Notes: generated from the sequence alone by a model not told the origin. A stretch of 64,000 nucleotides of DNA from an uncultured Peptoniphilaceae bacterium (GCA_943912255.1 CALTTP010000005.1:1-64000); one strand, 5' to 3'. Shown: positions 1-9,288, numbered from the stretch's first letter. Program-made: numbers and translations.

Positions 1-117
1 AGTTCGTATGAGTTTTTTATTTTATTGAGCGTCGCACTTTATTTTACAATCTATCTTATGAATAAAATCATACTCTTTAAGACTTCCTTAAAATCTCCTT
101 TTTTAGGACTATTGTAA
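1..117 (+). CDS. C-terminal end of a membrane protein (partial)
   Basis: A 38-codon open frame enters from the left edge and stops at TAA 115-117. The translated end is strongly hydrophobic (FFILLSVALYFTIYLM) followed by a short basic tail, which fits the last transmembrane helix of a permease or other integral membrane protein. It converges with the protease gene that follows on the other strand. The family cannot be told from so little sequence, and it could be chance coding. Confidence 0.35.
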   Translation, partial: SSYEFFILLSVALYFTIYLMNKIILFKTSLKSPFLGLL

Positions 118-123
118 AAGATC

Positions 124-978
124 TTATTTAATTCTTTTTATATTCTTGTTTTTAATCCAATAAAACACCAGGGATGAAAATAGAATATAGGCAAGTATTG
201 CTGGAAGTGAAGCTTCCACACCGAAGTTGCCTCCTGTAATCAATTGACTTTTGGAAGACAAGATGAAGTTGTAAATGGACTGGGGATCTTTATTGATATC
301 AAAGTTTATAATTCTGCCAACAAAGATTATATTCCAAATTCCATGTACTATGGCACTTCCCCAAATGCTATTATTTTCTATTCTTATCAGTGAAAATAAG
401 ACTCCTACAGAAGTTCCAGCAAGGATGAGCTGGACAATATCTACAACCTCTAGTTTATTTCCAAGGATATGTAATAATCCAAAGACAAGGGAAGGAAAGA
501 TTATGGCAGGCAATTTTCCATACTTTTTTTCAAGAAGGCCAAAGATCATTCCTCTAAAAATACTTTCTTCAACGATTCCTGTTGCAAGTCCATAGTAAAA
601 TACTGAAGTTATTATAATAGTAGTCTTATTTCGAACTTCATTAGAAATAAATTGTCCTTTAGAAAAAATCAGCAGCACTATTACAAATCCTACTAATGCT
701 AATGAAAAAAACATATATCTTAGTGAAGGCTTTATGGGTAAAATTTGAAAGTCCTTTAAGTCTGACTTAAACATGATTTTACTTAGGAAATAAAGCTCTA
801 GCATTACAACGCCTACATAAATAAAACTCATAAGTAAATTTGATATCCAATCAGCTAGTCCTATCTTTAGACAGATTTCAGCAAAGAGTATGGCTATTGT
901 TTGACCTATAATAAGGCTGAGTATTGACAATATAATTCCGAGAACTATTTTCCAGCTGGATAAAGTTTTAGTGTTCAT
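124..978 (-). CDS. CPBP family intramembrane glutamic protease (CAAX protease/Abi)
   Basis: A 284-residue integral membrane protein with about eight hydrophobic segments. It carries the family signatures in order: EExxxR (EESIFR, residues about 137-142), a histidine ending the next helix (about 170) and HxxxN (HGIWN, about 212-216), the predicted active-site residues of CPBP (Rce1-like) proteases. In Firmicutes such proteins process peptides or take part in bacteriocin self-immunity; the substrate here is unknown. I start at ATG 978 because AAAGGCGG lies six to seven bases upstream; a longer frame reaching 1026 has no such site. No bacteriocin genes are next to it, so a housekeeping or immunity role cannot be decided. 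Confidence 0.85.
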   Translation of the reverse strand: MNTKTLSSWKIVLGIILSILSLIIGQTIAILFAEICLKIGLADWISNLLMSFIYVGVVMLELYFLSKIMFKSDLKDFQILPIKPSLRYMFFSLALVGFVIVLLIFSKGQFISNEVRNKTTIIITSVFYYGLATGIVEESIFRGMIFGLLEKKYGKLPAIIFPSLVFGLLHILGNKLEVVDIVQLILAGTSVGVLFSLIRIENNSIWGSAIVHGIWNIIFVGRIINFDINKDPQSIYNFILSSKSQLITGGNFGVEASLPAILAYILFSSLVFYWIKNKNIKRIK

Positions 979-1167
979 AATAACCGCCTTTCGTATTTTT
1001 AATCGAACATTGCTATATTGTAACATGTAATGTATTATTTATAAAGTTTGGAACTAAAGGGAAAGTTTTAAAGCTGTTTTTTTAAAGAACAAGATTGGCA
1101 TAGCCTTATGATATTATTTAAATGAGAAGATAATTTTTGATTTTATCTACTAAGTGAGGTGAATTAT

Positions 1168-1641
1168 ATGGAAAATTGGCAACTGGAATTTTATAGTTAT
1201 TTGGCGGATTTGGTGGAAGATTTTGGGGAAAAGAGCCAAGAGGGAGCAAAGGTTGCAATCAGGGAAAGCCAAAGTAGATTTGGATATGTTTCAAAGTCTG
1301 TGCAAAATCAAATCGCTGAAGCTTTTGGATTGGATAAAAAAATCATTGCAACTATAATAAAATTTATGCCTTCCATAAGGGAATCGGATATTGAATATGA
1401 AGTAATTTGCTGCACCGGACCACGTTGTGAAAAAAATAATTCTTCCAAGGTTATAAAAACTTTAAAAGAAGGTCTTGGAATTGGATTTAATGAGACGACA
1501 AGGGATGGAAGAATTAGGCTTAGGGGTAAAAATTGTTTTAAGAAATGTGGCATGGGTCCAAATATCATGGTAAATGGAAAATATTATCATGGTATGGACG
1601 AGAAAAAGACAAAAAAACTAATAGAAAAGCTTTTAAAATAA
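1168..1641 (+). CDS. NuoE-like [2Fe-2S] thioredoxin-fold subunit (orphan)
   Basis: A 157-residue protein of the NuoE/24-kDa ferredoxin family, which binds one [2Fe-2S] cluster in NADH dehydrogenases, NADH-dependent hydrogenases and formate dehydrogenases. The N-terminal helical part (residues 1-75) has the typical ESQxRFGYV segment. Ligand cysteines appear as C-x4-C (CTGPRC, 82-87) and C-x3-C (CFKKC, 123-127). The start is ATG 1168, with GAGGTGA six bases upstream, rather than the in-frame GTG at 1159. No NuoF, NuoG or hydrogenase gene adjoins it, so its electron partner must be elsewhere. This is unusual because the family normally sits in an operon with NuoF. Confidence 0.85.
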   Translation: MENWQLEFYSYLADLVEDFGEKSQEGAKVAIRESQSRFGYVSKSVQNQIAEAFGLDKKIIATIIKFMPSIRESDIEYEVICCTGPRCEKNNSSKVIKTLKEGLGIGFNETTRDGRIRLRGKNCFKKCGMGPNIMVNGKYYHGMDEKKTKKLIEKLLK

Positions 1642-1656
1642 GATGAAAGATTAATA

Positions 1657-1695
1657 AACCTGTAAGAGCAAATTTGTTATTACAGGTTATTTTAT
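1657..1695 (+). terminator. Probable intrinsic terminator after the NuoE-like gene
   Basis: AACCTGTAA (1657-1665) pairs with TTACAGGTT (1680-1688), followed by a weak T-rich stretch. From 1696 to 1971 I see only AT-rich sequence without a convincing gene or RNA. Confidence 0.5.
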
Positions 1696-1971
1696 TGGTT
1701 AAAAATTAAGGGGAACCTTAAATATTGGATTGAGTGGTAATTTTACATTAATGTAACTACAATTCTTGGTGTTATTGTTGAAATAAAGGGTAATTAACTG
1801 TACTATTAATATATAGAATAATTTAATAGATAAGAAAGAAATTAGGTTTTTGAAAAGTAGATGTAAGTTTGTTAAAGGAATGCTGTACATATCTATGGTA
1901 AGTGAAAGGTAGAATTTGAATTAAAGAAGGTACATAGTTGAGCTTTTGAAAAATTAGGAGATTATATAGAA

Positions 1972-2367
1972 ATGGGGAAAAAGGACAAGGCGGAATTAAA
2001 GAAGTTAAAGGCTATGAGAGCCCAGGAAGAGGCGGAGCTTCAAGCTTTAAAGTTACAAGAAAAAAATCTTAGGCATGATATAAGTGTAAAGAGACTTAAT
2101 ATTAACTCCCTGAATCAGAGAATAGAGAAAATCTATAGAACCAATGAGAATGCTGCGGTTTCAGATCATGCTATTGTAAGGTATTTTGAAAGGGTTATGG
2201 GAGTGGACTTGGAAGAGGTTACGGATAAAATTCTTCCTCCAGAAATGGAAGAGTCTGTGGAAATTCTAGGGAGTGGTCACTTTCCTGTAAATGATGGGGA
2301 GTTTAAAATTGTAGTTAAAAATGGAGTTGTGGTTACGGTGCTAACAGATTCCATAAAAGAGGACTAG
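1972..2367 (+). CDS. Small coiled-coil protein with conserved C-terminal domain, unknown function
   Basis: 131 residues. The first 60 or so are highly charged and heptad-like (KKDKAELKKLKAMRAQEEAE), predicting a coiled coil. The rest is a compact domain beginning SDHAIVRYFERVMGVDLEEV and ending in a beta-rich stretch (FKIVVKNGVVVTVL). The SDHAIVRY[FL]ERV type of motif is one I associate with small hypothetical or phage-related proteins, but no function is known to me. A possible ribosome site AGGAG lies unusually far (about 14 bases) upstream. It stands alone, with unrelated genes on both sides. Confidence 0.65.
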   Translation: MGKKDKAELKKLKAMRAQEEAELQALKLQEKNLRHDISVKRLNINSLNQRIEKIYRTNENAAVSDHAIVRYFERVMGVDLEEVTDKILPPEMEESVEILGSGHFPVNDGEFKIVVKNGVVVTVLTDSIKED

Positions 2368-2481
2368 TATTGTGTTAAAATCATATTCCATTTTAATGGC
2401 AATGGTCTGTTAGACACCTTCCCATGTATAAGTGTTATATTATCTAATCTGATTATTAAAAAAATAGGTGTTGTTAATTTT

Positions 2482-3204
2482 CTATTTTGTAATAATCAGC
2501 TGGGTCAATTTTTTAGTGTTCAATTTTTCAAAAAGGGGTCTTTCTTCTAGATATTTGTAAAGAAGTTCTACTATTGTAAACAATCCAAAGGCAAATACTG
2601 TACATAATACTAGATAGATTAAATCGGGAATTCCGTTTAAGGCTGAAATTGGCCTATTTACTAAGTAAAAGTAATTTCCGTCAATCAATGGATTTAAAGT
2701 ATAAACTGACAACAGATATGTTAGGAAAAATCCAAAGGCAAAGTTCTTGTCGTCCCAAGGGTATTCTTCTTCGTAACATATCCTTGCATAGAAAGGTAGA
2801 AGTAGTGTTATTATGTGATTTACCAAGAAACTTATTCCAATTGGATGACTTATCTTATGGACTTGACTAGGATAAAGGAAGCTAAGTAGTGCAAAAAATC
2901 CTGTAAATGAAATTACCTTATATATATCTTTATCTTTTGTAATTAGGTACAAAATTCCCATAATGGTATTTATTCTGCTTATATGAAGTGGCAGAGAAAC
3001 GGAAATGTCAAAGTCTTCCAATATAAAATAGGAACCATAAAGGACAATCTGTTGTAAAATGCTGGTTAAAAGGATTATTTTGGTTATTGTGTTTTTGTTT
3101 TCTGTTACTTTATTTCTTTTTACAAAGAACAATCCAGCGATTATTAAAAATATTGTAAGGTAGATAAAGTGATCTAATCCAAAGGGCTTTATAAATTCTG
3201 TCAT
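2482..3204 (-). CDS. TIGR02206/YwaF-like integral membrane protein
   Basis: 240 residues with about six to seven transmembrane segments. The opening FGLDHFIYLTIFLI, the central PLHISRINTIMGILYL and the conserved HPIGISFLVNH histidine segment match the YwaF/TIGR02206 family of bacterial membrane proteins, related to TMEM164 and of unknown function. The start is ATG 3204: GGAGGT lies just upstream, and the upstream in-frame ATG at 3216 is itself part of that ribosome site. The gene is monocistronic and convergent with the small coiled-coil gene; no strong terminator was seen between them. Confidence 0.75.
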   Translation of the reverse strand: MTEFIKPFGLDHFIYLTIFLIIAGLFFVKRNKVTENKNTITKIILLTSILQQIVLYGSYFILEDFDISVSLPLHISRINTIMGILYLITKDKDIYKVISFTGFFALLSFLYPSQVHKISHPIGISFLVNHIITLLLPFYARICYEEEYPWDDKNFAFGFFLTYLLSVYTLNPLIDGNYFYLVNRPISALNGIPDLIYLVLCTVFAFGLFTIVELLYKYLEERPLFEKLNTKKLTQLIITK

Positions 3205-3453
3205 TTTTACCTCCATTGCTGTGTTCAGCTATATTTAATCATAGATAAGTTAGATTGATTAAATACTTTTGTTAAAACTATGTTATATTACTTAAACTAC
3301 TTAGGAATTTTGAAGGTTTTATTGAAATAATTTACAGAGATGTCATCAAATATTTACAAAAACTTTTGTTACTGCATTGTAAAAAAATATCCGATATGCT
3401 AATTTATACTTAGGGTCTTAAATAGATAAATTTTACAAAGAAGAGTGGATATT

Positions 3454-4644
3454 ATGTTTAAGGGTTTAAAGGTTAAAAAGGACGAAGGGATAGATATTAT
3501 CCTAGATGTGGACAACTTAATTTTAAAGGCAGTTAAAAGGGGATGTTCAGATATACATATAGAACCTTTTGAAGATGATGTTAGAATTAGGTTTAGGATT
3601 GATGGAAGGCTCTATGAAGAAGAGAGAGTAAACAAATCTATCTATCAAAGGTATATTAGTAGAATTAAGGTTATGTCTGGTCTTAATATTGCGGAGAAAA
3701 GGCTTCCTCAAGATGGGGCCTTTAATTTTAAATATGAAGATTTTAATGTAGATATTAGGGTTTCTACCATTTCCACCATCTATGGAGAAAAAGTTGTTTT
3801 ACGTATTTTACAAAAGGACGAAGAGAAGATTAAGCTGGAAAATCTTGGTATTCTTCCCCAGGACTTAGAGGAATTACTAAGACTTTCCAAAGTTGAAAAT
3901 GGACTTATATATTTAACTGGACCAACAGGATGTGGAAAGACTACAACTCTCTATTCCCTCTTAGGCCTATTAAACGATGAAAGAGTCAATATAATTACAA
4001 TTGAAGACCCAGTGGAGTTTAAAATTCCTGGTATAAATCAGATACAAATCAATGAAAAGGCAGGAATAACTTTTTCTTCTGCCTTAAGATCCATACTTAG
4101 ACAGGATCCAGAAATTATTTTAGTTGGGGAAACAAGGGACAAAGAGACTGCTCAAATTTCCGTAAGGGCATCTATTACAGGGCATAAGGTGTTTTCTACT
4201 TTACATACAAATGATTCCTATTCTGCCATAGTTAGGTTATTAGATATGGATGTGGAGGACTACTTGATTAGGGCCAGTTTAAGAGGTGTGGTTTCTCAGA
4301 GATTAATCAGAAATCTATGTCCCCATTGCAAGGTGGAAAGTACCATTTCCCAAAGACAGATAGATTATCTGAAGGGCCTAGGAATAAAGGATATTCCAAA
4401 AACTGTATTTTCTCCTTGTGGTTGTTCTCACTGTCACGAAGGATATTTGGGAAGAAAGGCATTACTTGAAATCCTAATTATAGATAGTGAGTTTAGAAAG
4501 CTTATTGTAGAGGATGTTAATTTAGATGATTTGAAAGCTCTAGGAAAGAAGAAGGGAATAGGCACCTTGGAATATAAAGGGGCATTGGACTTTATTTCTG
4601 GAAACACTTCCTTTGAAGAGTTGGCAAACCTTTCTATTATTTGA
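3454..4644 (+). CDS. Type IV pilus/type II secretion assembly ATPase (PilB/GspE family)
   Basis: A 396-residue hexameric secretion ATPase that powers extension of a pilus or pseudopilus from the cytoplasmic side. Visible motifs are Walker A GPTGCGKTT (about 156-164), the Asp-box region IEDPVEF, the Walker B region IILVGETRD, and the His-box STLHTND. Near the C-terminus there is a four-cysteine zinc motif (CPHCK ... CSHC). The protein lacks the large N-terminal domain of PilB, so it is closer in size to ComGA or short GspE proteins. ATG 3454 is preferred to GTG 3445, though the ribosome site is weak. It is the first gene of a tight operon. Confidence 0.9.
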   Translation: MFKGLKVKKDEGIDIILDVDNLILKAVKRGCSDIHIEPFEDDVRIRFRIDGRLYEEERVNKSIYQRYISRIKVMSGLNIAEKRLPQDGAFNFKYEDFNVDIRVSTISTIYGEKVVLRILQKDEEKIKLENLGILPQDLEELLRLSKVENGLIYLTGPTGCGKTTTLYSLLGLLNDERVNIITIEDPVEFKIPGINQIQINEKAGITFSSALRSILRQDPEIILVGETRDKETAQISVRASITGHKVFSTLHTNDSYSAIVRLLDMDVEDYLIRASLRGVVSQRLIRNLCPHCKVESTISQRQIDYLKGLGIKDIPKTVFSPCGCSHCHEGYLGRKALLEILIIDSEFRKLIVEDVNLDDLKALGKKKGIGTLEYKGALDFISGNTSFEELANLSII

Positions 4645-4652
4645 GGTAAAAA

Positions 4653-5735
4653 ATGGATATTTCAAAAGTTTTAGAAACCTTAAATAGGCCTATTTATTTA
4701 AAACAAAACAATAAGGATATCTCTATATTTCTCAGTGAATTTTCTTCTTTACTAAAAGCGGGGATAAATTCAGAAGAGGCTATTTATATTTTAAAGGATC
4801 AGAAGGAAATAAAGAGTTTAAATCCAATATTAAATGCTATTTATGAAGATTTACTTACAGGCCATAGTCTATCTGCTGGATTTATGACTCATGGAAATTT
4901 TGAAGAATTTCTTATAACCATGGTTAAGACTGGGGAAGAGACGGGAAAGATTCAAGAGATTACAAAGGATTTATCCAATTATTATAAGAGAATAGACCAG
5001 GTGGACAAAAAGGTTAAAGGAGCGATGATCTATCCTTTAATTTTAATGGTTACGGCTATTTTTGTATTATTTTTTATCTTTACCTATGTTATGCCGACTT
5101 TTCTCGACTTATTTCAAGAAAATGACCAGGTTTTACCTATTTCCACCAAGATTCTTATAGCAATTGTTAATTTTTTCAATAACTATGGAAATATATTCTT
5201 TGTAGGTCTATTGGCCTTTATACTTATCTTTGTCCTAGTTTATAAAAAAACAGGGTTGAAAAAACATATGGACAAAGTCCTTCTTAGGCTTCCTATTTTT
5301 GGTAAAAACTATGGAAAAATACTCACAAGTAGAATTGCAATGGCCCTTTCTATATCCACAAAGGCTGGCATAAATTTTATACAGGCTTTGGAGATAGTAT
5401 CTCAGGGAATTGGAAATAGCTACTTAGAAGGGGAAATAGGAGAAGGACTGCTTAAAATTGAAAATGGTAATAGTATTTCTGAAACTTTTAAAGAAATAAA
5501 AGAACTGCCAAACCTCTTTTCTTCTATGGTAGAAGTAGGGGAGAGAACTGGAGAACTTTCCCAGATACTTAAAGAAATTTCCACTCACTATAGGGAGGAA
5601 AGCGACTATGCCATTGACAATATCATTAAGATATTTGAACCTGCAATCATCATAGTAATGGCAATACTTATAGGGTTTATTGTAATATCTATTGCCACAC
5701 CTATGTTTGATTTAATAAATAATTACAGTATTTAA
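4653..5735 (+). CDS. Type IV pilus/type II secretion inner-membrane platform protein (PilC/GspF family)
   Basis: A 360-residue polytopic protein with the duplicated GspF domain. Each half has the FLSEFSSLLKAG / ALSISTKAGINFIQAL type helix bundle, and three transmembrane segments are visible (about 125-150, 165-190, 325-350). It anchors the assembly ATPase to the membrane and feeds pilin subunits into the fibre. It lies eight bases after the ATPase gene with GAGGTA as ribosome site and precedes the main pilin. This order (ATPase, platform, pilin) matches comGA-comGB-comGC of Gram-positive competence operons. Confidence 0.9.
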   Translation: MDISKVLETLNRPIYLKQNNKDISIFLSEFSSLLKAGINSEEAIYILKDQKEIKSLNPILNAIYEDLLTGHSLSAGFMTHGNFEEFLITMVKTGEETGKIQEITKDLSNYYKRIDQVDKKVKGAMIYPLILMVTAIFVLFFIFTYVMPTFLDLFQENDQVLPISTKILIAIVNFFNNYGNIFFVGLLAFILIFVLVYKKTGLKKHMDKVLLRLPIFGKNYGKILTSRIAMALSISTKAGINFIQALEIVSQGIGNSYLEGEIGEGLLKIENGNSISETFKEIKELPNLFSSMVEVGERTGELSQILKEISTHYREESDYAIDNIIKIFEPAIIIVMAILIGFIVISIATPMFDLINNYSI

Positions 5736-5744
5736 GGAGGAACT

Positions 5745-6116
5745 ATGAAAAAACTACATAGTAGAAAATCAAAGGGCTTTACTTTAATAGAATTGATTAT
5801 AGTAATTGCTATTTTAGCAGTACTTGCAGCTATAACCCTGCCTCGTTACAACAATTCAAAGAGAAAAAGTGTTGTAACTGCACACAATTCCAATGTAAAA
5901 GTATTAGAATCTGCGGCGTTAAATTATGTTGCAAATGGTGGTCTAGCAACGACTTGGCCCGATGATGAAAGTTACAAGGAATATGTAAAAAATTACCCAA
6001 AAGTTCCCAAGGGAATAGAAGAATTGAAGGCTCAAAGCGGTGAACTTTACAAAGTTACTATTTCAGAAAAGGGAGATGTAACGGTTACACCGAAAATGAT
6101 TGAAGAGAAAGAATAA
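5745..6116 (+). CDS. Major pilin/pseudopilin with type III (prepilin) signal (ComGC-like)
   Basis: 123 residues. A short basic leader ends in KG, and the mature sequence would begin FTLIELIIVIAILAVLAAI, with the invariant Glu at mature position 5 followed by one hydrophobic helix. This is the class recognised by the prepilin peptidase encoded next. The C-terminal domain is small and lysine/glutamate-rich, and has no cysteines. A perfect AAGGAGG site precedes it. Size and position in the operon suggest the main fibre subunit, with the four later genes supplying minor subunits. Confidence 0.9.
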   Translation: MKKLHSRKSKGFTLIELIIVIAILAVLAAITLPRYNNSKRKSVVTAHNSNVKVLESAALNYVANGGLATTWPDDESYKEYVKNYPKVPKGIEELKAQSGELYKVTISEKGDVTVTPKMIEEKE

Positions 6117-6118
6117 TA

Positions 6119-6835
6119 ATGGGACTGTTTATTTTTATCCTAGGCACTATTATAGGTTCCTTCCTTAACTTAATGGTATTTAGAACTATAAGGGAGGGAT
6201 CTATTGTAGGGCCTTTTTCAAAATGCGACTACTGTAAAAAAAGGCTTGCCTTTTATAATTTAATTCCAGTTCTATCCTATTATATTCAAAGGGGAAGAAC
6301 CTCTTGTTGTAACGAAAAGTTATCTCTCCTCTATCCTATATCAGAGTTTGGCACAGGAGTATTGTTTTTATTAATCTACATATTGGAAGGTGATGTTTTA
6401 AAAGCTATCTTACTAAGTCTTTTAATAAGTATTTTAATTGCCATGTCCTTAATAGACTACTTCACAAAAGATATCTACTACATTCATCTGTTTTTTGTGT
6501 TCTTATTATCTATTCTATTCCTTAGATATCAATTTTGGTTTAGGGTAGAACTTGTATATAAAGGTGTTTTTTCTTTAATTCTCTTACTCCTAGGGTACCT
6601 ATTAAGTAAAAGAAATTATGTTGGCTTTGGAGATATTTTTCTTATTTTTTCTTTGAATATCTTCTTAAATTTCTTTGAGACTACGATTTTTCTTTTTTTA
6701 ATCTCGTTAATAGGAGGTTTCGTAAGCCTCATGATATACTTAAAGAAGAGAGATAGGAAGGTGAAGTTGGCTTTTGTACCTATTATTTCCACTGCTTTTA
6801 TTTTTTTGGAAATTATAAAGGCCATATTGTTATGA
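6119..6835 (+). CDS. Prepilin peptidase (type IV leader peptidase, A24 family)
   Basis: 238 residues with about seven to eight membrane segments. The two catalytic aspartates are visible in MSLIDYFTKDIYYI (about 110) and in the GxGD box as GFGD (about 167). The N-terminal cytoplasmic zinc domain has CDYC and a CC pair, a reduced form of the usual two CxxC motifs. It cleaves the KG/F site of the pilins and normally N-methylates the new N-terminus. The start codon follows the pilin stop by two bases and the 3' end overlaps the lipoprotein gene by four bases (ATGA), so it is translationally coupled. Confidence 0.88.
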   Translation: MGLFIFILGTIIGSFLNLMVFRTIREGSIVGPFSKCDYCKKRLAFYNLIPVLSYYIQRGRTSCCNEKLSLLYPISEFGTGVLFLLIYILEGDVLKAILLSLLISILIAMSLIDYFTKDIYYIHLFFVFLLSILFLRYQFWFRVELVYKGVFSLILLLLGYLLSKRNYVGFGDIFLIFSLNIFLNFFETTIFLFLISLIGGFVSLMIYLKKRDRKVKLAFVPIISTAFIFLEIIKAILL

Positions 6836-8001
6836 AAAAGAGAAACATTATCTATATATTTTTATTACTTCTGCTTTTAACTGGTTGTAAGGGACAAAAA
6901 GTTAGAGAGGTAACTAAAGAGGAATACAAAATACAGGAAACAAATGTTGAATATAGCATGATTGAGTATAGACTTCCCTATATTCCCCAGGAGTATGAGA
7001 TTATAAAAGCCTATAAAAATATGCTTTATATCTTGATTCACAATGTAGAAAATCCTCAGCTGGACAATCCTGTGGACTGCTTAATGGTGTACAATTTTCA
7101 AAGTGAAGAGGAAGTTAAGAGATATAACTTAGAGCCTAATACTAAGATACATGATTTAGTTGTTTATTCTGGCGATGTCTACATTAGCTTTGACAATGGA
7201 AAGAGCTCCTATTTTGAAAAGGAAGAGACCCAGGAAAGTCAAGAAATTGAGAATGAAATAGAAAATAGCACTGAATCTACAGACTCTTCTTATTTTGGAA
7301 GAGAACTGGAAAATAAGAGCTACTTTATAGGAAAACTAGATGAACAAGAGACTTTAACTTTAGTTAGATCTTTGGAGGGCCAGAAGTTTTCTCCAAAATT
7401 TATCAAAGCCTTTGGACAGTTATACTATTTAAGCCTTTCAGATGGCAACTATATGATTAAAGGCCTAGAGGATAGTAACAACGATGAAAGTTTTTCATTT
7501 GATTTTGTAGACGAGATACAAGACAGTATCTATAGTAATGGCAATTATCTAATAGGCCAAGGAAGAGAAGAAGAGGATAGCTACTTTTATATAGTGGATG
7601 AAGATTTTAAAGTTGAAAAGATACCTATTGAGCCATCAGAACAGTTCTTTTCTTTTATAGGTCTTAAAAACGGTATTTTTTCATCCTATACAGATATCTT
7701 TGATAGAGAACAATTGAAGTTTATGTATATTGATATCAATCCAAAATCGGAAGATTCCTACAAGAAAAAGATTGTATCCTCTGAAGTTTTATATAAATTT
7801 TATAGTAATAATACGGACAATATTGTTGCCGTGGATTCTTCAGGCAATATCACTTTTATCATTGTAAAAGGGAGTCAAATATATTCAGGTAAGGTCAAGG
7901 GAATTGGTGATAATAAATATAAAATTTTAACCAATGAGGATTCAAGGTATGGTTTTTTAAATGAAGAATCTGGAATTTACTTGGATATCTATTTTAATTA
8001 A
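6832..8001 (+). CDS. Lipoprotein encoded inside the pilus operon, unknown function
   Basis: 389 residues. The signal peptide ends in a lipobox (LLLLLTGCKG), so the protein should be lipid-anchored on the outer face of the membrane. The rest is soluble, rich in beta-like segments (short aromatic/charged repeats such as YKNMLYILIHN, YSGDVYISFDNG, QLYYLSLSDGNYM), suggestive of a beta-propeller-like fold, with an acidic serine/glutamate-rich linker around residues 130-155. I know of no named homologue. The four-base overlap with the peptidase gene and one-base gap to the next pilin gene place it firmly in the pilus operon, so a role in fibre assembly or surface anchoring is likely. Confidence 0.75.
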   Translation: MKKRNIIYIFLLLLLLTGCKGQKVREVTKEEYKIQETNVEYSMIEYRLPYIPQEYEIIKAYKNMLYILIHNVENPQLDNPVDCLMVYNFQSEEEVKRYNLEPNTKIHDLVVYSGDVYISFDNGKSSYFEKEETQESQEIENEIENSTESTDSSYFGRELENKSYFIGKLDEQETLTLVRSLEGQKFSPKFIKAFGQLYYLSLSDGNYMIKGLEDSNNDESFSFDFVDEIQDSIYSNGNYLIGQGREEEDSYFYIVDEDFKVEKIPIEPSEQFFSFIGLKNGIFSSYTDIFDREQLKFMYIDINPKSEDSYKKKIVSSEVLYKFYSNNTDNIVAVDSSGNITFIIVKGSQIYSGKVKGIGDNKYKILTNEDSRYGFLNEESGIYLDIYFN

Positions 8002-8002
8002 A

Positions 8003-8425
8003 ATGAAAAAGACAAAGGGATTTACCTTAATAGAACTGATTTTAACCCTATTTATCTTAGGGGTGGTTCTATCTATAGGCATAATTAAATTTGATTTTAT
8101 TAAAAGCTATCAAGAAAATTTGGAAGTTAGAACGGTGGTAGCTAGTTTAAACGAAGGCAGGAACAATGCTATTAGTACTGGGATTGAGACAAGGGTTATT
8201 ATGGACTCGTATAAGGACTCTATTAGGATATATCTATCTCCAGAGGAGATGCAGGAAGTAAAATTGACCAATTTGAAATTATCCAGTTCAAATACTTTTC
8301 GTTTTAATTCCACAGGTGCTCCCAGTAAGGCTGGAACCTATATCCTTAAAGGGGAAAGAAAAAAATATTTAATTACCGTAGAAGTTGCTACAGGGAAGGT
8401 GAATCTAAGTGAAGAAGAAATTTAA
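8003..8425 (+). CDS. Minor pseudopilin (GspH/ComGD-like)
   Basis: 140 residues from ATG 8003. The prepilin signal is MKKTKGFTLIELILTLFILG, with cleavage expected after KG. The C-terminal half is beta-rich and resembles GspH-type minor pilins (NEGRNNAISTG, followed by FRFNSTGAPSKAGTY). An upstream in-frame ATG at 7961 would place 14 extra residues before the signal and lies inside the lipoprotein gene, so I reject it. The 3' end overlaps the next pilin gene by 17 bases. Confidence 0.82.
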   Translation: MKKTKGFTLIELILTLFILGVVLSIGIIKFDFIKSYQENLEVRTVVASLNEGRNNAISTGIETRVIMDSYKDSIRIYLSPEEMQEVKLTNLKLSSSNTFRFNSTGAPSKAGTYILKGERKKYLITVEVATGKVNLSEEEI

Positions 8426-8750
8426 GGGATTTACTTTAATGGAATGTCTAGTGGCTCTATTTATTCTAAGTATTATAGTTGCCTTTACTTTACCTGCCTT
8501 GGGAAATATCTTTTCTTTGAGGAAGAGTCAAAAGGATTTTCTAGAACTTACTAACTATTCAAAGACCGTAACAGAACAGATGATTGCCCAGATTGTAGAA
8601 AGGGGACAACCCTATAATATAACTGAGTCCAAGGATTATGATGTGGACTACGATATTATAGATAATAGGGGTATGAAAATTTTAAAGGTGAAAATCACCG
8701 AGATTAAAAGTGGTAGGGTGCAGAACTATGAAACTATTCTTCCTCAATAA
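8409..8750 (+). CDS. Minor pseudopilin (ComGE/GspI-like)
   Basis: 113 residues beginning at GTG 8409, with AAGGTG just upstream. The prepilin signal is KKKFKGFTLMECLVALFILS; Glu is at mature position 5, and the ECLVALFIL pattern is typical of GspI/ComGE minor subunits. The soluble part is short. Both ends overlap neighbours (17 and 23 bases), showing translational coupling across the minor-pilin genes. These subunits are thought to form the tip complex that starts fibre assembly. Confidence 0.8.
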   Translation: MKKKFKGFTLMECLVALFILSIIVAFTLPALGNIFSLRKSQKDFLELTNYSKTVTEQMIAQIVERGQPYNITESKDYDVDYDIIDNRGMKILKVKITEIKSGRVQNYETILPQ

Positions 8751-9288
8751 AAAGACAAAGGGCTTTACCCTTTTGGAACTTATCTTAGCCTTGGGAATAT
8801 CTTTGATAGTTATTTCAGTTATTGGTGTTTTACTAGGCTTTTCTTTGAGAGCCTTAAAGGATGATTTTGCTTATAGAAAGAGAGAATCTTCCGTTTCCTA
8901 TGCCTGTACATATATTGAAAGGGAGATTGGAAGGTCCATTAATATCTATACGCCTGAAGAGTTTCCTCAATCTTTAAATGAAAACAACTTAGGGTTTGTT
9001 CTGGAAATATGGCCCTATGATGATGTAAGTAAACATGATTATGTCTATTACTACCTTTATGAAGACAAGCTTAGAAGAGCCCTCTTTAGTTCTCACAAGG
9101 CTGTGGAAGAGGGAGGACATCTGAATTTAATGGGAACCAACAATATTAGTGATAATATATTGAATGTATCCAAGACCTATTTCAATAGGAAAGAGAAATA
9201 TATCAACTTGGATTTTACATATTTAGAAGGAAATAGGGAAAGGGAATATATTTCTGGAGTCTATATTGAGGTGGAAGATGAAGACTAA
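8728..9288 (+). CDS. Minor pseudopilin (ComGF/GspJ-like)
   Basis: 186 residues from ATG 8728. The prepilin signal is KKTKGFTLLELILALGISL, followed by a single hydrophobic helix. The larger soluble domain, with conserved-looking YACTYIEREIGRSINIY, fits the GspJ/ComGF class, the largest minor pilin of such operons. The in-frame GTG at 8710 is less likely because AGGGTG lies eight bases before 8728. It overlaps both neighbours. Confidence 0.78.
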   Translation: MKLFFLNKKTKGFTLLELILALGISLIVISVIGVLLGFSLRALKDDFAYRKRESSVSYACTYIEREIGRSINIYTPEEFPQSLNENNLGFVLEIWPYDDVSKHDYVYYYLYEDKLRRALFSSHKAVEEGGHLNLMGTNNISDNILNVSKTYFNRKEKYINLDFTYLEGNREREYISGVYIEVEDED

